From Aliivibrio sp. 1S175 (GTDB taxonomy: Bacteria > Pseudomonadota > Gammaproteobacteria > Enterobacterales > Vibrionaceae), in the NCBI RefSeq assembly GCF_001690985.1, contig NZ_MAJS01000013.1, forward strand, positions 67,260-131,259: a stretch of DNA of 64,000 nucleotides, read 5' to 3'. This document shows positions 18,065 to 25,833 of the stretch, piece by piece. A model generated the notes under the pieces. It saw only the letters and a program-made list of their open reading frames with translations. It was not told the DNA's origin and made no database searches. The position numbers and the translations under genes were made by a program. Within the stretch, counting starts at the first letter, position 1, and the number at the start of each line of letters is the position of its first letter.

Positions 18065-18137
18065 AATAATACTCTCTGTGATTTAATTAGTATTATTATA
18101 TAACCTATAAGGAGAAGCACAATTTATTTAGGTATAA

Positions 18138-18163
18138 AAAAAGCATACCTAAGTATGCTTTTT
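18138..18163. terminator. Bidirectional-looking terminator of GntR regulator 1
   Basis: AAAAAGCATAC (18138-18148) pairs perfectly with GTATGCTTTTT (18153-18163) over a 4-nt loop. On the minus strand it follows the stop of the GntR gene at 18182 and separates it from the DUF294 gene. Confidence 0.85.
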
Positions 18164-18181
18164 AATAAATAGTTCTATCTT

Positions 18182-18892
18182 TTATACCAATCGATGTTTT
18201 GATTCTTGCAGATGATTTGCTGAAGCTTGACGTGCTTTGTCGCTATTGCCTGCCATAATTGCTTCATAGATTTGACGGTGTTCATTAATGCAAGTACTTC
18301 CTTCTTCCGAAGAATGAACAATAAAATTTACAAACATTGTTGTAAGGATATTGCCAAAAGGCAGGTAGAAATCGTTGCCTGTTGCATTAAAAATTAAACT
18401 ATGAAACTTCGTGTCAATAGATGTCCAATCTTCTTGAACAAACTCTTCCGCTTCAGATACTTCAACCATTTTTTGAAAAATTGAAGAAAGTTCAATACGT
18501 TGCTCTGCCGTTGCAAATGTTGCAGCCAATGCACACGCTTCTGGTTCTATAGCACGACGCAATCCTAAGAATTGGAAGCAAAATTGATCAACATCGGTTA
18601 ATCCATCCATCCATTCAATTAACTGTGGATCTAAGAAGTTCCAATAAGCACGATCAACAACTCGAGTACCAATTTTTGGTCGAGACTCTAATAACCCTTT
18701 TGATGTAAGAAGTTTTACCGCTTCCCTTAATGCCGTGCGGCTAACTCCAAACTGCTCACATAACGCCATTTCGCCAGGAATAATTGAACCTTGTGGTAAT
18801 TTACCTGATAAAATTCCACGGGCGATCTCACGAGCAACTTGGACGTGTAGGCTGCGTTTTGAGCCTGAGATTACTTTAAAAGCATCTGACAT
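18182..18892 (-). CDS. GntR/FadR-family transcriptional regulator 1 (probable alginate/uronate regulator)
   Basis: A 236-aa protein. The N-terminal winged helix-turn-helix (about 12-75) reads GEMALCEQFGVSRTALREAV, then KLLTSKGLLESRPKIGTRV. The C-terminal all-helical FCD effector domain (about 90-230) places this in the FadR subfamily with UxuR/ExuR-like uronate regulators. It is a close paralogue of the protein at 19283-20002 and is divergent from it. An alginate-derived effector such as DEH or KDG is plausible but not shown. The palindrome TTGTAnTACAA found across the locus has the form expected for a GntR dimer. Confidence 0.85.
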   Translation of the reverse strand: MSDAFKVISGSKRSLHVQVAREIARGILSGKLPQGSIIPGEMALCEQFGVSRTALREAVKLLTSKGLLESRPKIGTRVVDRAYWNFLDPQLIEWMDGLTDVDQFCFQFLGLRRAIEPEACALAATFATAEQRIELSSIFQKMVEVSEAEEFVQEDWTSIDTKFHSLIFNATGNDFYLPFGNILTTMFVNFIVHSSEEGSTCINEHRQIYEAIMAGNSDKARQASANHLQESKHRLV

Positions 18893-19050
18893 ATTTTCAC
18901 TTCAATTCATTAATATGTATTATTTATACCTTACTATAGCACCGAATTTATAATGCTCCAAATAAGTACAATAAGAACGTGAACTCCCTTAAACTCTAAG
19001 ATCTTAGGAACTCAATTCATTCATTTATCAATACAAACACTCCTCATTTG

Positions 19051-19066
19051 TATGAGCAATATCACA
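19051..19066. promoter_or_regulatory. Candidate CRP-binding site
   Basis: TATGA-GCAATA-TCACA differs by one base from the TGTGA-N6-TCACA consensus. It lies in the divergent control region of the two GntR genes, which fits catabolite control of alginate use. Confidence 0.4.
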
Positions 19067-19143
19067 AAAAAATCTTAACTTAGTCATTTATTCCCTTCAA
19101 CCATCCGTTTTTCTTATAACATCATTGAATATGCAAGGTAGTA

Positions 19144-19154
19144 TTGTATTATAA
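19144..19154. promoter_or_regulatory. Putative operator in GntR control region
   Basis: TTGTATTATAA, the same 11-mer (minus orientation) as at 13745. It is 129 bp before the ATG of GntR 2. Confidence 0.45.
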
Positions 19155-19282
19155 TAACCATAACAATAATAACTAATCACTTATTAAGTGTGCAACGTTC
19201 AATTAAGCGTATGTACAAATAAACCTAAAGCCCAATTTAGCTGGCTTTCTTATGCTTCATATTTAAATTTCAGGTGGTGTAC

Positions 19283-20002
19283 ATGTCAATATTTTCATTG
19301 GTGGATGATTCAAGCTGCCGTATTCATGTCCAAGTAGCGAGGCAAATCGCTCGTAAGATCTTATCTGGTGACATTAAAGAAAACGAAAAATTACCTTGCG
19401 AAATGGATCTTTGTAAGATTTTTGGCGTAAGTAGAACCGCACTTAGAGAATCAACCAAATTATTGTCAGCTAAAGGCTTAATTGAATCAAAACCTAAAGT
19501 AGGTACTCGTATTCAACCACGCTCACAATGGCATTTCTTGGATCCTCAGCTACTCGATTGGATTCAAGACTTAGAAGACACTAAACCTTTCCTTTCTCAG
19601 TTCCTCGGGCTACGTAAAGCCATTGAACCCGAAGCCTGTGCCTTAGCTGCGACCAATGCGACGGTGGAACAGCGAAAAACGCTGTCAGTCTTATTTCAAA
19701 AGATGTCTCTTGCTGCAAATAATTTCGACTACGAAGAGTGGACCATTAACGATCATCTTTTTCATCAGACTATATTCCTCTCAACGGGCAATCAATTTTA
19801 TATCCCATTTGGCAAGATTCTATCTACCATTTTTAAACAATTCATCGACCACTCAGCAGAAGGCGGCCGTTTTTGCTTAGATGAGCATAAAGCTATTTAT
19901 GATGCAATCATGTCAGGAAATGCGAATCAAGCTCGAACTTGTTCCCGCATTTTATTAGATGATGAAAACCAAAAATTAGCTCAATTAAAACTAACTGCCT
20001 AA
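19283..20002 (+). CDS. GntR/FadR-family transcriptional regulator 2 (probable alginate/uronate regulator)
   Basis: 239 aa from the ATG at 19283, which has AGGTGG at a suitable distance; the GTG at 19274 overlaps that ribosome-binding site. The helix-turn-helix CKIFGVSRTALREST is followed by KLLSAKGLIESKPKVGTRI and a FadR-type FCD domain. Long stretches match regulator 1, including FLDPQL, FLGLR(R/K)AIEPEACALAAT and FQKM. The two arose by duplication but have diverged in the distal half of the effector domain, so they may read different alginate intermediates. A MATE transporter gene follows 51 bp downstream, probably co-transcribed. Confidence 0.85.
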   Translation: MSIFSLVDDSSCRIHVQVARQIARKILSGDIKENEKLPCEMDLCKIFGVSRTALRESTKLLSAKGLIESKPKVGTRIQPRSQWHFLDPQLLDWIQDLEDTKPFLSQFLGLRKAIEPEACALAATNATVEQRKTLSVLFQKMSLAANNFDYEEWTINDHLFHQTIFLSTGNQFYIPFGKILSTIFKQFIDHSAEGGRFCLDEHKAIYDAIMSGNANQARTCSRILLDDENQKLAQLKLTA

Positions 20003-20053
20003 CACTCAACTCCCCTATTAGTTAGGGGATTACCATTATCAGAAGGTATTATT

Positions 20054-21412
20054 TTGTCTTCCCAATCCTACATCAAAAAGAATTTTTCGCTCGCTTGGCC
20101 TTTAGCTTTTAACGCATTACTCATGCAATCAATGCTAATGATCGATACCTTGCTTGTCTCCCCTTTAGGTGAAATCCCCCTCGCAGCAATGGGTATTGCA
20201 ACAACGATAATCGCATTTATCCTTGGTATTCAAATGGCTTTAGCCAACGGGACACAATTGGTATTAAGCCGAGCTGTAGGATCAGGCGTAAAAACATCAC
20301 TATCCAAAGCGTTTTGGGCTGGCCTTACTATAAACACTGTCGTTGCCTTGTTATTTTTGATTTTACTTACCTTCTTTGAACAGCCACTGCTTCACTCCTT
20401 AACCGAAGATACATCTCTCCATTTACAGATCAGTAGTTATCTTGATTTCTCAAAATACTTGGTGATTTTTACAGCGTTAACTCAAGTGATCATTGCCTTA
20501 TTTAATGGATTAGGAAGAACTAATGTTCCTTTCAAAGGCTATTTAATTGAACTGCCTATTAATGCGTTTTTATCTTATGTTTTGATCCACGGCGTTTCAT
20601 CATTTGGGGGGATTGGGGTTGAAGGGGCTGCGTTAGGCAGTTTAATTGCTATTACAATTCGACTCATTTACTTAGTCTTATGCGTATATTATGACTCTAA
20701 TGTTTCCATAAAAATCAACACGACAAAAACAGCATTTATTACCAATATTCGGAACCATTTTATTGAGATATTCCCTGTTGCCGCCAATGTAACTATGTTG
20801 TCAATTGGTGCGACAATTTATCAATTACTTTATTCTCAACTTAATATTAATGCTTATGTTGCGATTACTTTAGTGATGCCATGGTTACGTGCTGGTACGC
20901 AATTTATTACCGCGTGGGCACATTCATCAGCCATTACAATTAGCCAAGCCATTGGTTCTAAAAAAATGGACGAACTGACGAAAAATGTAAATACAAGCAT
21001 AGATGTTGCCGTTGGTATGTCATTTATTTGTGCTTTATTCTTCGCAGGGCTTAGCCTTGTTATTGCGGATATTTATCCTGACTTAGATCCGTCCACTTAT
21101 GACGCTCTTATCATCATTGCTCCACTTTATATTTTCTTACCCATAGCAAGGGGTTACAACACCGTTCATGGTCATGTATTAAGGGCGTTAGGAAAGACAA
21201 CGGATGTGTTTAAAATTAATTTCACAGGGCAATGGATTATCTCTATCCCGCTTTGTGCATTGGTTATTTTTGGTTTTGATGGTTCGATATTTTGGGCATT
21301 TGCGATACAGCCTCTTGAAGAAGTCGTTAAAGCGTATCCGTTTCGACACCTAGCAAGAAAATCATTAAAAGAATTTGATTTACAAAAAGCCAGTAAGCTC
21401 ATGTACGATTGA
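20054..21412 (+). CDS. MATE-family multidrug/metabolite efflux transporter
   Basis: 452 aa, about 12 hydrophobic segments, with MATE features: SLAWPLAFNALLMQSMLMID in TM1, the conserved GIATTI...ANGTQLVLSRAVGSG stretch, and a second-half repeat. The start is a TTG supported by AGAAGG seven bases upstream; no ATG nearby preserves the first helix. Placement behind a GntR gene of the alginate locus and within 51 bp suggests joint expression. MATE proteins exchange Na+ or H+ for cationic or other small molecules. Export of an excess or toxic ketouronate intermediate is conceivable, but nothing in the sequence shows it. Confidence 0.85.
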   Translation: MSSQSYIKKNFSLAWPLAFNALLMQSMLMIDTLLVSPLGEIPLAAMGIATTIIAFILGIQMALANGTQLVLSRAVGSGVKTSLSKAFWAGLTINTVVALLFLILLTFFEQPLLHSLTEDTSLHLQISSYLDFSKYLVIFTALTQVIIALFNGLGRTNVPFKGYLIELPINAFLSYVLIHGVSSFGGIGVEGAALGSLIAITIRLIYLVLCVYYDSNVSIKINTTKTAFITNIRNHFIEIFPVAANVTMLSIGATIYQLLYSQLNINAYVAITLVMPWLRAGTQFITAWAHSSAITISQAIGSKKMDELTKNVNTSIDVAVGMSFICALFFAGLSLVIADIYPDLDPSTYDALIIIAPLYIFLPIARGYNTVHGHVLRALGKTTDVFKINFTGQWIISIPLCALVIFGFDGSIFWAFAIQPLEEVVKAYPFRHLARKSLKEFDLQKASKLMYD

Positions 21413-21474
21413 TAGCGTAGAACTGAGTTCTATTTATACACTGCTCTAATTCCCCTCCCTTTGCTTTATTACTC

Positions 21475-21506
21475 ATGGCCAGAATTATCAATACTGGCCA
21501 TTTTTA
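21475..21506 (+). terminator. Terminator of the MATE gene
   Basis: ATGGCCAG (21475-21482) pairs with CTGGCCAT (21494-21501) and is followed by TTTTAG. Confidence 0.8.
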
Positions 21507-21708
21507 GATCATGAGTTCAAATATAATCACAGCCGATGATTAAATATACAAAAAACGACAGATACTAGATTTATCCTTTATATTCAACAACTAGAAAAAT
21601 AAAATGCCTCTTTTGGGTTACAGCTGTGTTAATCTCACCGCCTATTGCGAACGCGATGCTATATCATCGCAATCGATTGTTATTAATATATATTTGTTAA
21701 GAGTTCTT

Positions 21709-24237
21709 ATGTATAAAATTAGAAAGAAATGGCTAGGCGGCGCATTACTTAGTTTATCACTAATTGGCTGTGGCGGCGGAGATAGCACCGAAGATAGTGC
21801 ATCTAAAGGGGATGCTCCATTGGTGGTGAACAGTACATTTGCTGCAACCTATCAACAAACAATAGAGAAGCCATCATCAGAGCACGTTGCCGTAAGTTAT
21901 TCCTCATTAGAGCAGAATAACATTCAAAGCCAGTCTCAAAATTTGAATACAGCAATAAGCTATGATGGAATTCTGGAAGTAACTAATCTTCTAACGAAAG
22001 AAAAGCATAAGTTTGATTGGCCTGTTACCCAAAAGATAGATAGCGATGGAAATGTGGAAACTATTTCTCATCGATCTCTAACATTAAAACCAGGTAGCTA
22101 TGATTTCATCCTACTATTAACAACAAAAGACGTTAAGCTAAGCCAATATATGGCGAAGGCTTTAGGCGTAGATATTATTGACGGTGAAAGCCCTGAAGTT
22201 GATTTCATCTTACTGCCTAATTTAGGTGATACCATTAACGATTTCGAACAGATTTCATATGTATCTACGTTGAAGTTTTCTTGGCCTGCAGAAGATCTTG
22301 CTGGGTTAAATACTCCACAATTTGGTTTATCTATTAATGGTAACGACGAGGCTGTTTACAGTATCAATAAAGAGACTGGTATTGCTGAATTGATCATGAA
22401 TGTTGAACCTGGTGAATATCAATTATCAATGCATCTTTATGATGGTGATATGATGGTAGGAAAAACCGAAGAAGAAGATAATACGGTGAACTTTGTCGAA
22501 GGCGAAGACGCTAAAATGGACATTATCCCTCTTCAAGCTGACGTAAATATAAACCTAACTCCATTAAAAGATCAGGGAACGTTTACCTTTACCATTCCCG
22601 CCGAAGTTATTAATGAAGTCAATTCAGCAGAAGAGTTAGCATTGATCGTTCGTCTTGGTGGCCATAATGTGCCAGTGCAAGAAAAAGTATTAATCGTTCA
22701 AGAAGAAAATGGGATTTATACCGCAAGCGATTTGTTTGAAACCGGAGGTCAAAAACAAGTTACTGCCTATCTTACGTTCCATAATATCAATGATGCAACT
22801 GAAGGGTACAATACTACACCCTTTGCAAGCTGTAATACTGATATTAGTACTGAACAAAATCAAACCTTAGGTTGTAAACTTGAACTCAAACGCGAAAGTA
22901 TTATTACTGGCCGTATATTAGGCACTTTGATGCTGAATGTCTTAGATGAAGATCTACAGCCAGCGCTCGGTATAAAAGTCTATGTAAATGACAAACTCAT
23001 TGGTTTAACTGGCGATACATATAATACAGGCTCAATTAAAGTTAACTTAACTCCTGGCCTACATGACATAAAAGCGGAAAGTTCTCCATTGTCAGCATCT
23101 GACAAAATTGACATGAACCCATTGGATGTAGTCAACAAAGTACTCTATTTAAAAGAATCACCAAATATCGGTAAAGGACATTTTGTTGCTCAACCAGAGA
23201 TTACTATCACCCATGGCTGGAGTGAATTAGGCGTATTAACAGATCTAGATGGCGATGGCGATCTTGACTATGTAGCTCCTCAACGCAACAGAAAAGAGAT
23301 GATATTGGCATTAAATGACGGCAAAGGTAATTTCACCGTCATGGATACTGCCATTGCACTTAATCATATATCTGAAGCTGTAATTGCTGCTGATATCGAC
23401 GGTGATGGGGACAATGACCTCATTACTTTAGGAAAATATACCGCAGGAAATGCACATCAGTTTTTTTATAACGATGGCAAAGGGAAATTTACAGCAGGAC
23501 AAGAAATTATCTTAGGTAAAGACGATGGTTCTGCCTCTAAAAAGTTAGCTCAATTCTCTGATTTTGATGGTGACGGTGATTTAGACCTTGTTGTTAAGAT
23601 TGATCGAAGTAGTGCCAAAGTATTTAAAAATGATTCTAAAGGGCTGTTTTCAGTACTCCAATATGTGATTGATACATCAACCGATAAGCCATTTGTTATT
23701 TCTGATATTAACGGAGATAAATACCCTGATATTGTAGCCAAGGACAATTGGATAAATAACGGAAAGGGAGAATTTACTAAGGATGGAAGTGTATCACTAG
23801 GAGCAAATAGAGGCACTTTGCTCAGTGACGACTTTAATAACGATGGCAGTCAGGATTTGTTTTTCTATTCCGAAACATCATATGATCATGAGCGACATAG
23901 ACTTTTACTAAACAATGGTGCTGGCAACTTTACAGACGCGACCCACAGTTTTAATAAACCTGATAATAACGAAACATTAGCATTAGCAGATGTAAACGGT
24001 GATGGCAGTACAGATATCATCATGGCAGCAAACTTGAAGGTAAACTCTTCTTCTGTAAATCAGATACATTTATATGTTAATGATGGTCTAGCTGATTTCG
24101 GAACTCCTACGTTAATAGATGAAAAAAAATCGTCTGAACAACTTTTAACGGGTGACATTGACAACGATGGAGATGTCGATGTAATTAGTACATGGGGTGG
24201 ACAAATGAGTATTTACTTGAACCAACCACAGCCATAA
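21709..24237 (+). CDS. Large lipoprotein with C-terminal FG-GAP/VCBS beta-propeller, uncharacterised
   Basis: 842 aa from the ATG at 21709. An in-frame ATG at 21604 would put 35 odd residues ahead of a normal lipoprotein signal, so it is rejected. The lipobox LIGC puts the lipidated cysteine at residue 21. Residues about 40-520 contain several beta-rich modules, two with similar F(D/S)WP(V/A) and LxPGxYDxxLxL motifs. The last 320 residues carry seven D-x-(D/N)-x-D-G/N-x-x-D calcium-loop repeats, for example DLDGDGDLDYV and DIDGDGDNDLI, as in a seven-bladed FG-GAP/VCBS propeller. This suggests calcium-stabilised binding to a polymer or partner at the cell surface. The function is unknown; the alginate context is only suggestive. 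Confidence 0.78.
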   Translation: MYKIRKKWLGGALLSLSLIGCGGGDSTEDSASKGDAPLVVNSTFAATYQQTIEKPSSEHVAVSYSSLEQNNIQSQSQNLNTAISYDGILEVTNLLTKEKHKFDWPVTQKIDSDGNVETISHRSLTLKPGSYDFILLLTTKDVKLSQYMAKALGVDIIDGESPEVDFILLPNLGDTINDFEQISYVSTLKFSWPAEDLAGLNTPQFGLSINGNDEAVYSINKETGIAELIMNVEPGEYQLSMHLYDGDMMVGKTEEEDNTVNFVEGEDAKMDIIPLQADVNINLTPLKDQGTFTFTIPAEVINEVNSAEELALIVRLGGHNVPVQEKVLIVQEENGIYTASDLFETGGQKQVTAYLTFHNINDATEGYNTTPFASCNTDISTEQNQTLGCKLELKRESIITGRILGTLMLNVLDEDLQPALGIKVYVNDKLIGLTGDTYNTGSIKVNLTPGLHDIKAESSPLSASDKIDMNPLDVVNKVLYLKESPNIGKGHFVAQPEITITHGWSELGVLTDLDGDGDLDYVAPQRNRKEMILALNDGKGNFTVMDTAIALNHISEAVIAADIDGDGDNDLITLGKYTAGNAHQFFYNDGKGKFTAGQEIILGKDDGSASKKLAQFSDFDGDGDLDLVVKIDRSSAKVFKNDSKGLFSVLQYVIDTSTDKPFVISDINGDKYPDIVAKDNWINNGKGEFTKDGSVSLGANRGTLLSDDFNNDGSQDLFFYSETSYDHERHRLLLNNGAGNFTDATHSFNKPDNNETLALADVNGDGSTDIIMAANLKVNSSSVNQIHLYVNDGLADFGTPTLIDEKKSSEQLLTGDIDNDGDVDVISTWGGQMSIYLNQPQP

Positions 24238-24335
24238 TAATTATTTAACTTATCATTTTCGTTTGGGGCATATCTTGAAATAGGAGTGCCCTATAAGTAA
24301 TTATTACTCACTCCCCTTTTTCTACAGGCATAAAA

Positions 24336-24361
24336 AACACTCGACGTTTCCATCGAGTGTT
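24336..24361. terminator. Terminator between FG-GAP lipoprotein and DEH reductase genes
   Basis: AACACTCGA / TCGAGTGTT with an 8-nt loop. The best T run (TTTTTTA) is on the minus strand, so it mainly ends the reductase transcript; it may also serve the plus-strand lipoprotein gene. Confidence 0.75.
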
Positions 24362-24508
24362 CTAAAATTTAATAGGCCGTTTTCTGGACTTAAGAGCATG
24401 TCCTTCTGATTATAAACCAGCTTCTTATTTTATCTTTCCGCTTACTTTCAATCACGACTTTTCAAGATAACCATCAGCGAGATATCATCTTTAATATATT
24501 TATCTAGA

Positions 24509-25390
24509 TTACTTCTCTAATTTAGTAAAGTAGTCAAAGATAACTGGTACGTCGTTTTGACCAAGGCCAGCATCAACAGCGGCTTGTAGGTTTGCAGCTG
24601 TACCTTGAGCGATTAGAGACTCAGTACCTAACTCTTCACAAAGCGCAAGGAAATAACCAAGATCTTTATTTGCGTTTGCAACAGAGAAACCTAATTTCTC
24701 TTCGCCATCTACTGCGTAGAACTTACAGAACTGCATGAATGGTGAATTAGATGGGCCTGCCGACATAATGTCAAACAGTTGTTGACCATCAACACCAGCA
24801 AGCTTAGCAACAGCAAATGCTTGAGACATCGTTGCAACGGTTGTCATGCCCATAAAGTTGTTTACAAGCTTAGTCACGTGACCTGAACCCAGAGTACCTA
24901 GGTGGAATACGTTTTCGCCTTGCTCTTCAAGGAGTGGTTTAACTTTATTGAACGTATCCATATCGCCAGCTGCCATGATGTTTAAAAGACCATCTTTAGC
25001 GTGTGCAGGTGTACGACCTAAAGGAGCATCGATCATGCCTGCGCCTTTCTCAGCAAGTGCTGCACCAATTTTCTTAGTAGAAGCTGGAATAGAAGTACCG
25101 AAGTCAATTAATACTGACCCTTCTTTGATACCAGCAAGAACACCCTCTTCACCGTAAACAATTTTTTCAACAACGGCAGAAGTAGTAAGACAAAACTCAA
25201 CGATATCACTTGCTGCTGCTAATTCTTTTGCAGAAGTAAACGCTGTTGCATTACCGCGAGCTGTAACGCGAGCCATCGCTTCTTCGCTAAGATCCATTAC
25301 GTTTACGTGGTAGCCGCGAGTTTGTAGATTTTCTACCATGTTGCCGCCCATAAGACCTAGGCCAATGAAACCAATTACTGGTTTAGTCAT
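24509..25390 (-). CDS. dehR: 3-hydroxyisobutyrate-dehydrogenase family reductase, probable DEH reductase
   Basis: 293 aa from the ATG at 25390, which has GGAG seven bases upstream; the TTG at 25402 overlaps that site. The dinucleotide-binding motif GFIGLGLMGGNMV opens the protein, the substrate-binding segment APLGRTPAHAKDG follows in the middle, and the catalytic lysine sits in GSGHVTKLVNNFMG. In alginate catabolism an enzyme of this family (DehR of Vibrio splendidus) reduces 4-deoxy-L-erythro-5-hexoseulose uronate (DEH) to 2-keto-3-deoxygluconate. No other DEH reductase is visible here, and the rest of the pathway is complete. GarR-type tartronate semialdehyde reductase is the main alternative. 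Confidence 0.8.
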   Translation of the reverse strand: MTKPVIGFIGLGLMGGNMVENLQTRGYHVNVMDLSEEAMARVTARGNATAFTSAKELAAASDIVEFCLTTSAVVEKIVYGEEGVLAGIKEGSVLIDFGTSIPASTKKIGAALAEKGAGMIDAPLGRTPAHAKDGLLNIMAAGDMDTFNKVKPLLEEQGENVFHLGTLGSGHVTKLVNNFMGMTTVATMSQAFAVAKLAGVDGQQLFDIMSAGPSNSPFMQFCKFYAVDGEEKLGFSVANANKDLGYFLALCEELGTESLIAQGTAANLQAAVDAGLGQNDVPVIFDYFTKLEK

Positions 25391-25757
25391 GTGTAACTCC
25401 AAATATGTTATTGTATGATTATATACCTATTATAATATCCACCCATTTATATTTAATCAACCGTTTTTAATTGATCATTGCATTGTTAGTTATGAAGTGT
25501 GATGACGCGCCTATAATTTATCACTCACGCCAATAAAATAGAGACATTTATACTCAAAAAGCACCTAATTATAAGGTGTTAAAACTACTAAATAGTTTCA
25601 ATGCACGTATCTAAATTTACTCTTTGTCGTTTGTTTTTTCAGAAAACCAAGCCAATCACGAAGGGTTCATAAACTTATTAGTGACCATAACAGCAAAAAA
25701 ATACACACAATTGTATTACTTATTAACATAGGAATATGAAAATTGTGTCATCCATAA
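25391..25757. other. Promoter region of the DEH reductase gene
   Basis: About 370 bp of AT-rich DNA without a credible gene. It holds an operator-like site at 25711 and a weaker TTGTATGATTA at 25411, only about 20 bp from the start codon. Confidence 0.5.
25711..25721. promoter_or_regulatory. Putative alginate-regulon operator
   Basis: TTGTATTACTT, the same 11-mer that precedes the first PL17 gene at 30230. It is about 320 bp upstream of the DEH reductase start, farther than at other genes. Confidence 0.45.
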
Positions 25758-25793
25758 AAAAACCGAATACTCTATGCGAAAGTATCCGGTTTG
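25758..25793 (-). terminator. Terminator of the PL17 operon
   Basis: On the minus strand AAACCGGATACT pairs with AGTATTCGGTTT (one G-U pair) and is followed by a T run, 40 bp beyond the stop of the second PL17 gene. Confidence 0.85.
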
Positions 25794-25833
25794 GTCTTAT
25801 TTCCCAATCTACAAATTAAATCATTCGTTTATA

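Larger units (their letters stand above)
18893..19282. other. Divergent control region between the two GntR genes
   Basis: About 390 bp. It contains the operator-like TTGTATTATAA at 19144, a CRP-like site at 19051-19066, and an inverted repeat ATACAAA ... TTTGTAT at about 19031-19052. No gene was seen. Both regulators are probably autoregulated or cross-regulated from here. Confidence 0.5.
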
